Origin: Verrucomicrobiaceae bacterium
GTDB lineage: Bacteria > Verrucomicrobiota > Verrucomicrobiia > Verrucomicrobiales > Verrucomicrobiaceae
NCBI GenBank assembly: GCA_016795375.1
Contig: JAEUHJ010000126.1
Location: forward strand, 1-34,467
Length of the DNA stretch: 34,467 nucleotides
Direction of reading: 5' to 3'
Shown: positions 25,118-33,761 of the stretch, one piece after another
Layout: the number at the start of each line of letters is the position of its first letter
Position numbering within the stretch: the stretch's first letter is position 1
The notes under the pieces: model-generated
What the model saw: the letters and a program-made list of their open reading frames with translations, nothing else
What the model was told of the DNA's origin: nothing
Database searches by the model: none
Translations under genes and position numbers: made by a program

Positions 25118-26401
25118 TCATCGCGCAACGCAAGGCAGCATCATCGCATCCCGCATGCCGTGGAGGATTTTTTTGTCCGCCGGGCACACCGTGGCCAGCA
25201 CGCCGCCCAGGACGGGATCGTCCGCCTCCGCTGTGCCAAAGTAATACGGACACAGCCGCACCCGGCTCTGCATCGCCCGCGTCGTCTGCTTCTCCTCATC
25301 CCAGGCCGGGTGCGTGACCACCTTCGCACGATGAAACTCCTGCTGCACGAACGGGTTCGTCGGAAAACTCGCCAACGCCTCGTCAATCGCGACACTCCAT
25401 TGCTCCTGGGACAGATCGTGGCCGATGAACACGCCGCGCGAACCCCAGCCACGCTCCGAAAAGCCGCTGATCTTCAGGACCAGCTCGCGCTTTTTGCCAC
25501 CGAACGCCTTCATCTCATGCCAGCTCTGGATGTCGAGCTTCGGCCACACCGCGAATGGCGGCAGCGGCACCGGATCGACCACCCAGCCCATGGGAATGCA
25601 TCGTTTCAGGAGTTCCAAGTGCTCAGTGCTCAGTGCTGAGCTCCAGAAATCTTCGAGCGCTGGCGACCAGAACAAGGCGAGCCACAGCTTCTCTTCGAGA
25701 AACGCTTTGATCGGCGGTGTGAAGCTGATTTCGCCGCGTTCGGCCATCCGCAGCATCGCGTCGGCATTCTCGACATTCGCGAGATCGAACAGCTCGAAGA
25801 AGCGATAAATCGCCGCGCTACCCAGTTCATACGGCTGAATCTCCCACGGACGCAGCACACGGCGGTTCAATCGTTCCGCCAGCCACTGCATCTCCGGCAC
25901 ATAATCACCCGATTCACGCGAGATGAGGATATCCTCGCCCGGAAACGTGTTCGCAAAGCCATCCAGCATGCCGGAACCGCCACCGATCACGTTTTGATCG
26001 AGCCCGGCATACGTTTCATTCAACCACGCCGTCAAACCGATGCCGCCGGGCAATGAATCGAGCTCTGAGATGCTCACACCCGTTTCTGTCAGCACCAGAT
26101 CCGGCCGCAACACACGCGGCAGGTCTTCATGCCAGCGCGGATTGCGTCCCAGCTCGATCACACGCTGCGGCTTGCCCTGATCCAGTAGCTTCGCCACCCA
26201 CGGATGTGCTTCATCAAAGTACAATCGGTTGCACGCCCGCTGAAACGCCCGCAGCGCCGGCCCCAGATCACGGATCAACGCCACCGCCTTTGCATCCAGC
26301 GCAAACGCCTCCGGTGACAGCACCCACTCCTTGTCCTGGAAGAAACCTTGCTCAGGAAACGAGGCGCGGATGCGGGTGATGGACTCGGCGGCAACCTTCA
26401 C
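25118..26401 (-). CDS. ATP-grasp-like protein, possibly circularly permuted
   Basis: The product has 427 residues. I recognise no exact family, but several stretches resemble circularly permuted ATP-grasp proteins (glutathionylspermidine synthase-like/type 2). RPDLVLTETGVSISELDSLP (about 99-118) has the acidic strand and a PGG turn. KRELVLKISGFSERGWGSRG (about 304-323) is a lysine strand followed by a glycine-rich loop, then VFIG. NPFVQQEFHRAKVV (about 349-362) resembles the nucleotide-clamping strand. Such enzymes join a carboxylate to an amine through an acyl-phosphate. No signal peptide is seen. The start is GTG at 26401 and overlaps the stop of the 81-residue gene by 4 nt (GTGA). An in-frame heptanucleotide repeat lies in the coding sequence at 25618-25638. 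Confidence 0.6.
   Translation of the reverse strand: MKVAAESITRIRASFPEQGFFQDKEWVLSPEAFALDAKAVALIRDLGPALRAFQRACNRLYFDEAHPWVAKLLDQGKPQRVIELGRNPRWHEDLPRVLRPDLVLTETGVSISELDSLPGGIGLTAWLNETYAGLDQNVIGGGSGMLDGFANTFPGEDILISRESGDYVPEMQWLAERLNRRVLRPWEIQPYELGSAAIYRFFELFDLANVENADAMLRMAERGEISFTPPIKAFLEEKLWLALFWSPALEDFWSSALSTEHLELLKRCIPMGWVVDPVPLPPFAVWPKLDIQSWHEMKAFGGKKRELVLKISGFSERGWGSRGVFIGHDLSQEQWSVAIDEALASFPTNPFVQQEFHRAKVVTHPAWDEEKQTTRAMQSRVRLCPYYFGTAEADDPVLGGVLATVCPADKKILHGMRDAMMLPCVAR
25618..25638. repeat. Heptanucleotide tandem repeat inside the ATP-grasp-like gene
   Basis: There are three 7-nt units on the plus strand: AGTGCTC, AGTGCTC and AGTGCTG, the last one base off. The 21 nt equal seven codons, so the array keeps the reading frame and encodes the SALSTEH stretch near residue 256. 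It has the same unit length as the unrelated array at 5881-5908. Confidence 0.75.
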
Positions 26402-26643
26402 AGCACCTCCTCGCCAGTAGCCGCCTGACGTGGCAGCAAAAACGTCTTCACCAGCTCACCCTCTCCGCAGATCGTCATGCCAGGGAATCTCTTGAACCAT
26501 CGGCCATGCGGCACCTCGGGATTGGTGTTCAGCCACCAAAGCATGCCCTCCAGATCCTCCAACCTGATACTGCGATCACGAATGCGAAGGTGCAGGTGCG
26601 CCATCAACGCATGAGGCAGGTTTGAGCGTAAAACCTTGGGCAT
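26398..26643 (-). CDS. Small hypothetical protein (81 aa)
   Basis: I do not recognise this 81-residue product. It begins MPKVLRSNLPHALMAHLHLR and contains a tryptophan-rich middle (GMLWWLNTNPEVPHGRWFKRF) and a CGEGELVKTFLLP strand. The wording looks like a compact folded domain, possibly of the small proteins often found in two-gene cassettes with a partner. Its ATG at 26643 lies 12 nt after the stop of the 74-residue gene and its stop overlaps the GTG of the ATP-grasp-like gene, so the three are probably translated together. The tight packing is the main support for its being real. Confidence 0.6.
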   Translation of the reverse strand: MPKVLRSNLPHALMAHLHLRIRDRSIRLEDLEGMLWWLNTNPEVPHGRWFKRFPGMTICGEGELVKTFLLPRQAATGEEVL

Positions 26644-26655
26644 GTCTGCTTGCTC

Positions 26656-26880
26656 TCACTTCGTGCCGTAAAAACCCTTCATGAACTCATCGCTGTAGTG
26701 CGATGCTGTTTTGTCGTCCTTGGCGTCACGCATGAGCACGGCCAGCCTCATCAACTCCTCAACATCCAGCCTTTTGTTCTTCTCCAGCTCCTTGAGGTCA
26801 TTGGAAATACCGGGCTTCAGACGCCGCCGGACACTCCTGGTACTGGCCTTGCTCTTTTTCTTGGTTTTCGTCGTGATCAT
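26656..26880 (-). CDS. Small basic hypothetical protein (74 aa)
   Basis: I do not recognise this 74-residue product. The first 23 residues are very basic (MITTKTKKKSKASTRSVRRR), followed by a charged helix (SNDLKELEKNKRLDVEELMR) and a short C-terminal tail (SDEFMKGFYGTK). The basic head could bind nucleic acid or be a leader. It is first in the five-gene minus-strand run that ends with the multi-PAS kinase. A two-gene small-protein cassette such as a toxin-antitoxin pair with the next gene is conceivable, but neither protein shows a known toxin or antitoxin motif. Confidence 0.55.
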   Translation of the reverse strand: MITTKTKKKSKASTRSVRRRLKPGISNDLKELEKNKRLDVEELMRLAVLMRDAKDDKTASHYSDEFMKGFYGTK

Positions 26881-26941
26881 GGAGGGATCATACTTGTTTT
26901 GCGCCGAGGGTCAAAGATGGTTTGTCATGCAAGGCACAGCA

Positions 26942-29900
26942 TCATTTCCCCGCCATCTTCACATTGCCCGAAGGCAAGGTGCGGATGCGCTGGGTCGGGC
27001 TGAGGCCGTATTTGTCGGGTTGATACATGGCTTCGATGCGGGCGGGCGGCGCGGTGGTGTCGCCTTCGGCGATGACGCGTGCGAGGTATTGCAGGCTGAA
27101 CTTGCCCTTCGCAGGCGCGAAATTGGTGAAGAACAGCGCGCGGTCAGTGCGGATTTCGCGATGGTCGCAGAACCAGGGCTGCGTGCCGTCAGGCAGTTGA
27201 TCGCCTTCGCGTTCGCTCTGCGTGCCAAATTCAGGATTGATGGCTTCAAAGACGGCGGGCAGCGCGTCGTCGATGGCGAGATAGCGATCTCCGCCGCCGA
27301 TTTCGATCTTCAAGGTGACGACGACCATATCACCAACGCGCAGATCTTCCGTGCCGGAGGTGGTGCCGTCCATGTTCAGCTCCTCGTAGCTGCGCTCGAT
27401 GGCGTAGCCTTTGTTCTCACCGGCGAAATCACGTTTCGGCGGGAAGCTGCGGGCCTCGACGCGGGCAAATGCCTCGCGCCCGGCGGGCAGCGTGATGCTG
27501 AGCGGCGCGGCGCTGAGCGTTTGATTGAGCGCAAAGCTCACCTTCGCGCTGGAGAAGCCCGCCGCGAGGTTCAGCGGCTGGTCCTGCGTGTCCCATTTGA
27601 CGTTCGCGGCCAGCGGCTCGCCGGTTTTCTTCAAGCTGCGCTCGTAGGCGGACAAGGCGGTGAGCGTCCATGCGTTCGTGAAGGTGTTGCCCCATTCGCC
27701 ACGGCCGTTGCGTGATTGAAGGATGGAAACGGCTAGTTTTTCCGCGTCTTCGGTCAGGCCGAGGTGCGTGTAGCAGATCAACCGCAGCGCCTTGTTCGCG
27801 CCATTGCCGGCCCAGTGGCTCCAAATGACGGGCGCAGGCGCTGGAGTCGTTGTTTTGGCCTTCGCCCCTGTTTTTGCCTTCGATTTGGCGACCTTGCCCT
27901 TGCCTTCTATTTTTGGCGGAGCGGGAGGCGCAGGCGGTTTCCAGCCGAGCGTGTCTTTGATCTGCTGGTCCGGCGTGTTGCTGAGGCACATCGACAGCGC
28001 AAGGTAGAGGCGTGCCGCCTCCGGCAGCCTGTCGCGGCGGCCAAAGAGCAGGTTTTGATACGCGGGCTCGGCTTTGCCGGCCTTGGCGAGCGTGTAGAGC
28101 GCCAGGGCGGAGTCGGTGAGGTTGTAGAAGTCTTTTTCCTCATCAAGGCCGCGCAGTTTCTTCGAGAGGAACTCGACGAGCGTTTTGATCGCATCCGCCG
28201 GAACGTCCGCGCCTTGGTCGCGTGCGCGCAGGAGGAGAAATCCGCCGTAGGCGCTGCCCCACAGACTGGATTCCTCCCCGCCGGGCCAGTAGGCGAGACC
28301 GCCGTCGTCAGTGGTCATTTGCAGCAGCTTGTTCACGCCGGCCTGGATGACCTGCTTCGCCTTGCCACCGCCGAGTTGATCCGGGAAGAGCGTCTCGTAT
28401 TTGCCGAGCGCAAGCCAGGGCATGGTGGCGGAAGTCGTCTGCTCGACGCAGCCATACGGGTAGTGCAGCAGATAGTCGAGCGCGTCGCGTGCCTCATACA
28501 GACGGCTGTTGCTGATGCTGGTGGAGAGCGAGCCCTCGCCTTCGAGCAGCGCGGGATTCACGTCTTTGATGAGATTTTCGACCGGTTCCTCGGCCTTGAG
28601 GTGCGTGTAGGCGACGTGGCGCAGTTCCGGCACGGGATGATTCACGTCAAAGGTCGATTCGGTGCCGTCGCTGGCGGCGGAGGGCCAGTTCACCGCGTTC
28701 GCGGTCCATTTCCACTTCGCGGAGCCGAGCTGCACGAACTGCACGGGGAAGGCGGCGGCAGCGGTTTCACCGGCCTTGATCTGCAAGATGACTTTCTGCT
28801 GCTTCGCGGTGCCGCGATCAGCCGCGTTGAGCGACGCGGGGATGAAATCGCGTTTCTCGGCGATGAAACTGGCGGTGTTGTCGAGGTCGAGCGTGACCTC
28901 GACCGCACCTGAATGCGGCGTGGTGTTGTGAACGACGGCCTTCACGAGGAATTCGTCGCCCAGACGTGCAAAACGCGGCACGGCGGGCTCGATCATGAGC
29001 GGCTTGTTGATCTTGAAGGCGGACTCGCCCTTGCCGAAACGATCCACGCCATGCGCGGCGACAGCCATGATACGGTAGCGGGTGAGATTGTCCGGCGCGG
29101 TGACGCTGGCGGTCAGCCTGCCCTGCGCGTCAGTCAGACCGGAGGCGAGCCAGAGCGGTGTGGCGATGAAATTTTTGCGGACGGTGATGTTCCCCAAGTT
29201 TTCCTCGCCGTCGCCACCGCCGACGACAAAACCTTTGTTGCCACGATCACGCGCGGCGAGCTCCTCCGGCAGCAAACTGTCGAACGAGGTGAAGCTGTCG
29301 ATGGCGAGCGGGAACTCGGCGTGGAAAAACGCGGAAGGGTCCGGCGTCTCGTGCTTCATCAGGCTCAAGACACCTTCATCGACGGCGTAGAGCGTGACAT
29401 CGGTGCCGGAAACGGGCGCGCCCTTCGCATCCGTGATCGTGGTGGTGATGCTCACGGCCTCTGCGGGACGGACTTCATCACGATCCGGCTTCACGGCGAG
29501 CTTCAGTTCCTTCGCGTCGGATTCGACGGTCAAAGCGCAGTAACCCGTGCGGTATTCAGGCATCTTGTGCTGTTTCGTGCTGGCTGCGGAGCCGCGGATG
29601 ACGGTGACAGAGACGTAGGCGTTCGGGAATTCATCTTCGCCGAGCGGCACGCGGATGATCGGATTGTCAGGCGAGAGCTCGGTGACGAACTGGCGGTGGA
29701 TCTTGTTGCGCTCCAGTGTGACGAGCGCGGTGCCGGCGATGGGCGTCTTGACCACGATGACGGCGTCCTCACCGGGTTTGAGCTTCGTTTTCTCCGGCTG
29801 GAGGTTCATGCGGTTGCCATCCTCCATCGCCCACGGGAACTCACCGCCGCCGACAGCATAGAACGGCATGCGGGAGAGCACCTTCGTGCCCTTCGCGTCG

Positions 29901-32900
29901 ATGGACTCGGCGGTGATGAAGTAAACGCCGCCGCGTGCCGGGGTGAAGGCCAGTGTGGCCGAAGGCGCGGATTTCGCGGTCGCCGGCTTCAGATCGACGC
30001 TCTGCTTCAATTCCTCGCGCAGCACGACCTGGTCCTTGGTGCTCGTGCCGCCGCCTGCTGTGGCGATTTTCAGCGTGTGATACTCCTGACGCTCGACTTT
30101 GACCTCGACGTGCACGTTTCCGGCCGCAGGAGCGCCTTTGGAATCAATCGCGACGACTTCCAGGTTCACCGGCTTGCCTGCGGTGGCGAAATACTGCGGT
30201 CCGCGCAGCCCGACGAGGAAATCCGCGCCCGGCACCTCGAACTCGACGGCTGAGCTGATGGTCTGCTCGTTGATGTCGGTCACTTCCGCGTTCACGCGCA
30301 CCATCTGCGGCAGCGCGGCACGATCCGCCGGCGGGCGCGGCATTTCGAGCGTGGCGGTGCCGTCCTCGCCGAGGAAAAGATCGCCGTTCACGAACCACTC
30401 GTCCTCATTTTCCTCCTGCTCGCCGTAGATGTAGTCGCCATCAGAGTCGCGATCCTGGGCGTAATGCGACCACGCGGGCGCCTCGCCGAAGTGGTAGTCA
30501 CGGAACGCGTCCGGCGGCATGAAGTCGCGGCGTGAGTTTGCGCTCCACTCGATGGATGCCGACGAGAGCGCCTTGCCCATGAAGTAATTCGCGTTGAGCG
30601 GGAGCTGGATGCGGTCGGCTTGGAACTTCAGCGCCTTCGCGTCGATCTTCACCTCGAAGGTGTTTGGTTTGTAGTCGTCGATGCGGAAGGTCATGCCGCC
30701 GCCGTCGTCGTTCTGGCTGTTCGGGTTCGGTGACTTGAGGTTGATGGAGAGGTCATACCAGCCTGCGGGGCCTGTTGGCAGCACGACATCATCTGCCCAG
30801 GCACCGGAGGCAGTGAAGGTGACCGGCTTGTCGATGACGACGCGATAACGAGGATCGCGGATGACGAGCCGCCCCTGCGCGGGAGCTTGATCGAGGCTCA
30901 AATCATCCCCGGTGAGCAGGCGTGTGTGCGCCTTGAAGTGAGCGGTGTCGCCGGGCTTGTAGAGCGGACGGTCGGAGAAGACAAACGTGCGGCGCTGCGG
31001 CTGCCAGACGCTTTCGTAGGACTGGCTGATGTCATACGGAATACCGATGCCGCTCTTATTGGTCTCGATCACGGCGCAGTCCCCCGCTTTTTCCGCCAGC
31101 ACAAATGCGGGCGAGGTGCTGGGCACGGTGGCGATGCCGCTGGCGTCGGTGTCGCCATAACCCGCCAGCTTCAGATCGGAATCCACCAGTGTGAGGCGCA
31201 CGCCGGGAACGGGCTTGCCGCTTTCCAGCGAGGTGATGAAGAAGACCGACTCACGACCGTTGCTTTTCTGCATGATGCCGAGGTCGGTGAACTGCACGAG
31301 GGACTGGGTGATGACGCCCTTGTCCTTCAATCCGGCGGCGGCGGTGCCTTCCAACTCGATGAACAGCGGCGCGGCGGGATAATCGCCGAGCACCTCACGC
31401 CAGTTGAGCTTCAAGATCTCGCTCTGGTCGAGCGGCTTCGTCACCGGGAAGGTGCGGTCAAAGACCTGCGTGCCAGGATAGGCGTCGATGGGCTGCGTCT
31501 TGTAGGCGGCCTTTTGTTTTTCGTTGCCGTAGTAGGCGGTCTCGTAGGCGCGGTATTGATCGAGCGCCTTGAGCAGCTCGGGACCGGTGAGGCGCTTCGC
31601 GCGCACACGCACCTGGCTCACGTTCGCGGCGCTGAACTCGTAAGCTCCTGCTCCTTTGGCGAGCTGCGCATTGATGAAGGCCGGCGCGGCGAGATAGGGC
31701 GGATTCGGCACGAAGGTGACCTCGCCCTTGTAGGTGGCCTGCAAGGGCAGGTTGTCGCCGGAGGTGAGCGCCTGCGCCACGGTGACCTGGTATTTCTTGT
31801 TCACCTCGAACGCCCCGGCGAGGCGCAGCGTCCTGCCTTGCACCTCGGCTTTGAGGCCGGTCATGGGGCCTTCGTCCTTGTTCACCACCGCGGCGATCTT
31901 CTGCCCCAGCGACACACGCTGCACGGTGATGAAAGGCAGGATCTTCTGCACGAATGCTTCGGTCATCTCCTTCGTCATCTCGGTGTCGGAGGGCGGCAGC
32001 AGGCGCTTGTTGAAGTCAATGTCGATGTAATAGTCGCTGTCGAAGGGCGTGTGCGCCTCCACATTCCGCACGGAGAAGGGTGTGATCTCGCCAAGCTCGA
32101 TGTCGTCGCCCGTGGCGAGCGCATTGTGGCCGGAGGCGTTCGTCAGCGTCTCGGCGATCTGCAAACGCCAGCCTTTCGCGACCGGTAGCGGCGACTCCGG
32201 CTCTACGATGATCGCGCTGAGCCGCGCGGCATCATCCGCGACGGCGGGTTTCACCTTCGAGATCTGCTCTGCCCACGTCGGCTGCGGCTCGGCGCTCATG
32301 CGGGCGAAATCCTTGCCCGTGGCGTGGCGGATCTTCGCGGCGACCGGTCGCACGTTCTCCGAGCTGAACTTGATATGCTTCACCGCCTCGGCGGGTGTCA
32401 CGGCATCGTTGAACTCAAACATGAAGCGCGGGGAGCGGTTCTGTCCGTCGTCGTTAAACCAGCGCGGATGCTGGTCGATGATGAGGAAGCGGGCGCTTTC
32501 GACGGAATCGAGCTTCTCGGTCGAAAGCGGCCTGCCGGTGAGATCGGTGAGACCGGTGCGCAGCTTGAAATCGTAGCTGCTGGCGAACTTCGGTGCCTGC
32601 GTGAGGTGGAAATGCCCGCTGCGCGTGCTCGTCCACTCAAACGTGCCCGTCAGCTCCGGCGTGACAACGAGCGGCGAGGCCTCCGCCATCTTGCCGATCT
32701 GCTCCTTCGCGACCATCGGCGTCGGGAACACCACCTCGATGGTCGATTCCGGCGCAAGCTCCTCCGGATGGATGTTGATCGTGGCCTGCAAAGGCGGCGG
32801 GGCGGATTCCTGGGCATTGGCGCGGCCTTTGGATGGAGCCGCGATGGAAACAGGGACAAACGCCAGTGTCATGACTGGCAGCAGCGCGAGGCTGAACGTG

Positions 32901-32908
32901 GTTTTCAT
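26942..32908 (-). CDS. Bacterial alpha-2-macroglobulin with thioester motif
   Basis: The product has 1988 residues with a cleavable signal peptide (SLALLPVMTLAFVPVSIAAP) and no lipobox cysteine. A chain of beta-sandwich macroglobulin domains fills the first 1200 residues (for example DRPLYKPGDTAHFKAHTRLL near 660). The A2M domain lies near 1250 (ATPLWLASGLTDAQGRLTAS). The thioester motif GCVEQT, with Cys1487, lies in a TED alpha/alpha toroid, and a receptor-binding-like C-terminus ends the protein. Family members trap proteases in the periplasm by a bait-and-thioester mechanism. A low-complexity Lys/Ala/Pro insert (about 1659-1689) interrupts the toroid. The usual partner, penicillin-binding protein 1C, is not adjacent. 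The ATG at 32908 starts the signal peptide; the frame stays open to 33265 through IS debris. Confidence 0.93.
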   Translation of the reverse strand: MKTTFSLALLPVMTLAFVPVSIAAPSKGRANAQESAPPPLQATINIHPEELAPESTIEVVFPTPMVAKEQIGKMAEASPLVVTPELTGTFEWTSTRSGHFHLTQAPKFASSYDFKLRTGLTDLTGRPLSTEKLDSVESARFLIIDQHPRWFNDDGQNRSPRFMFEFNDAVTPAEAVKHIKFSSENVRPVAAKIRHATGKDFARMSAEPQPTWAEQISKVKPAVADDAARLSAIIVEPESPLPVAKGWRLQIAETLTNASGHNALATGDDIELGEITPFSVRNVEAHTPFDSDYYIDIDFNKRLLPPSDTEMTKEMTEAFVQKILPFITVQRVSLGQKIAAVVNKDEGPMTGLKAEVQGRTLRLAGAFEVNKKYQVTVAQALTSGDNLPLQATYKGEVTFVPNPPYLAAPAFINAQLAKGAGAYEFSAANVSQVRVRAKRLTGPELLKALDQYRAYETAYYGNEKQKAAYKTQPIDAYPGTQVFDRTFPVTKPLDQSEILKLNWREVLGDYPAAPLFIELEGTAAAGLKDKGVITQSLVQFTDLGIMQKSNGRESVFFITSLESGKPVPGVRLTLVDSDLKLAGYGDTDASGIATVPSTSPAFVLAEKAGDCAVIETNKSGIGIPYDISQSYESVWQPQRRTFVFSDRPLYKPGDTAHFKAHTRLLTGDDLSLDQAPAQGRLVIRDPRYRVVIDKPVTFTASGAWADDVVLPTGPAGWYDLSINLKSPNPNSQNDDGGGMTFRIDDYKPNTFEVKIDAKALKFQADRIQLPLNANYFMGKALSSASIEWSANSRRDFMPPDAFRDYHFGEAPAWSHYAQDRDSDGDYIYGEQEENEDEWFVNGDLFLGEDGTATLEMPRPPADRAALPQMVRVNAEVTDINEQTISSAVEFEVPGADFLVGLRGPQYFATAGKPVNLEVVAIDSKGAPAAGNVHVEVKVERQEYHTLKIATAGGGTSTKDQVVLREELKQSVDLKPATAKSAPSATLAFTPARGGVYFITAESIDAKGTKVLSRMPFYAVGGGEFPWAMEDGNRMNLQPEKTKLKPGEDAVIVVKTPIAGTALVTLERNKIHRQFVTELSPDNPIIRVPLGEDEFPNAYVSVTVIRGSAASTKQHKMPEYRTGYCALTVESDAKELKLAVKPDRDEVRPAEAVSITTTITDAKGAPVSGTDVTLYAVDEGVLSLMKHETPDPSAFFHAEFPLAIDSFTSFDSLLPEELAARDRGNKGFVVGGGDGEENLGNITVRKNFIATPLWLASGLTDAQGRLTASVTAPDNLTRYRIMAVAAHGVDRFGKGESAFKINKPLMIEPAVPRFARLGDEFLVKAVVHNTTPHSGAVEVTLDLDNTASFIAEKRDFIPASLNAADRGTAKQQKVILQIKAGETAAAAFPVQFVQLGSAKWKWTANAVNWPSAASDGTESTFDVNHPVPELRHVAYTHLKAEEPVENLIKDVNPALLEGEGSLSTSISNSRLYEARDALDYLLHYPYGCVEQTTSATMPWLALGKYETLFPDQLGGGKAKQVIQAGVNKLLQMTTDDGGLAYWPGGEESSLWGSAYGGFLLLRARDQGADVPADAIKTLVEFLSKKLRGLDEEKDFYNLTDSALALYTLAKAGKAEPAYQNLLFGRRDRLPEAARLYLALSMCLSNTPDQQIKDTLGWKPPAPPAPPKIEGKGKVAKSKAKTGAKAKTTTPAPAPVIWSHWAGNGANKALRLICYTHLGLTEDAEKLAVSILQSRNGRGEWGNTFTNAWTLTALSAYERSLKKTGEPLAANVKWDTQDQPLNLAAGFSSAKVSFALNQTLSAAPLSITLPAGREAFARVEARSFPPKRDFAGENKGYAIERSYEELNMDGTTSGTEDLRVGDMVVVTLKIEIGGGDRYLAIDDALPAVFEAINPEFGTQSEREGDQLPDGTQPWFCDHREIRTDRALFFTNFAPAKGKFSLQYLARVIAEGDTTAPPARIEAMYQPDKYGLSPTQRIRTLPSGNVKMAGK

Positions 32909-32975
32909 GGTGAACGAAGGTTCGCCACGAGAGTAGCACGCCGCCGCAGGGAGCGAGGGGATTTTTGGGAAGATT

Positions 32976-33076
32976 TTGGAAGATGCGTTCACATGGCTGG
33001 TCCAGGAACGGATGCTGCAGCGCGCCATCAAGATGAGCCACATCAAGCCAGGATCGCCATGGGAGAACGGATACAG
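32976..33076 (+). pseudogene. IS3-family transposase relic (integrase core fragment)
   Basis: The plus-strand frame contains the eleven-residue stretch IKPGSPWENGY at 33042-33074, the signature around the catalytic region of IS3/rve integrase-type transposases, which normally continues into ESFNGKLRDE. Here similarity stops at the tyrosine and the next residues are unrelated. Upstream residues (WLVQERMLQRAIKMSH) only loosely resemble the family. It is a small decayed fragment, probably left by an old insertion or deletion. The identification rests on one short but highly characteristic motif. Confidence 0.6.
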
Positions 33077-33077
33077 G

Positions 33078-33105
33078 GCACCTCTGGATAGGAGGTGCAT
33101 TTTTT
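33078..33105 (+). terminator. Rho-independent terminator
   Basis: A perfect 7-bp stem GCACCTC/GAGGTGC encloses a 7-nt loop and is followed at once by ATTTTTT. It is oriented to stop transcription on the plus strand, right after the IS3 relic. It may have ended the lost element's transcript, or may now insulate the IS91-type remnant. Confidence 0.75.
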
Positions 33106-33552
33106 CAAGCCTCGTTTGGGAACCCCAATTTCGTCCCTCACTCCGCTCCCGGCCCCTGAGGTGACGGGCAAATGCCCCTTCGCTAGGCTTTGCGCTTGGG
33201 TTTTGGGCGTCGTTTGCCCCCTCAAAAGACCTTTTTCTGACTCGCATGGCCTCGTTTCCGGCCACCCGCCGCGCTTATACCTCGCGTCATGAGGATTTGT
33301 GAATTGGGAAAATCTGACCCCGTTTTCCGCATCCACCCCGCGCAGCATGACGCGGTGGCGGCGGTGTGCGCCTGCCGCACGGCGGCGCTGGGTGCTCAGC
33401 GCTATGATTGCGATGACTGCGGGAAGACGCGCTTCGCCTACCACTCCTGCAATCACCGCGCCTGCCCGAAGTGCGGCGGCGCCGATCAGCATGAGTGGGC
33501 CGCCGCGCAGGAGACGAAGCTCATCCCCGGTGTGCCGTGTTTTATGATGACG

Positions 33553-33600
33553 TTGATTCAGTCGCCTCCTCCGGCTCCTTCACCCTTCCGCTGCGCTCCA
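33553..33600. repeat. Palindromic repeat copy 1 inside the transposase
   Basis: The segment begins TTGATTCAGTCGC, the inverted match (12 of 13) of GCGACTGAGTCAA that ends copy 2. The similarity continues in degenerate form through CTCCTTC, CCCTTC and GCTGCGCT, which correspond to GAAGG, GAAGGG and AGCGCAGC on the other copy. It sits where the transposase changes from frame A to frame B. Confidence 0.55.
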
Positions 33601-33682
33601 GGGCTGCTCCTTCGTCGCAGTCTGTCTCGCGGCTGCCGCCGCCGCTCGGCTCACCGCCGTACTGCACACCTGGACGCGGCAA

Positions 33683-33761
33683 AAACGCCGAGGGACGGAG
33701 GCGTTTTAGACGGAGCGAAGCGCAGCCCGAAGGGCGAAGGCGCGGGGAGCGACTGAGTCAA
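33683..33761. repeat. Palindromic insert copy 2 inside the transposase
   Basis: This 79-nt block lies cleanly between the codons for HTWTRQ and MADHPHLH and contains a TAG in the transposase frame. CAA occurs on both sides (33680-33682 and 33759-33761), a possible 3-nt target duplication. It starts with an 8-bp hairpin AAAACGCC/GGCGTTTT (33682-33689 and 33700-33707) and ends GCGACTGAGTCAA. Its length, one more than a multiple of 3, shifts the frame. Confidence 0.7.

Noticed and set aside
26398..26880. The two small genes as a toxin-antitoxin pair
   Set aside because: Neither protein has a recognisable toxin or antitoxin motif, and they are tied to downstream genes by a stop/start overlap, unlike a self-contained cassette.
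28913..32188. Long plus-strand open frames (446 and 433 codons) opposite the A2M gene
   Set aside because: Their translations are Gly/Asp/Arg-rich with no family motif, while the minus strand encodes a continuous A2M with a thioester site.
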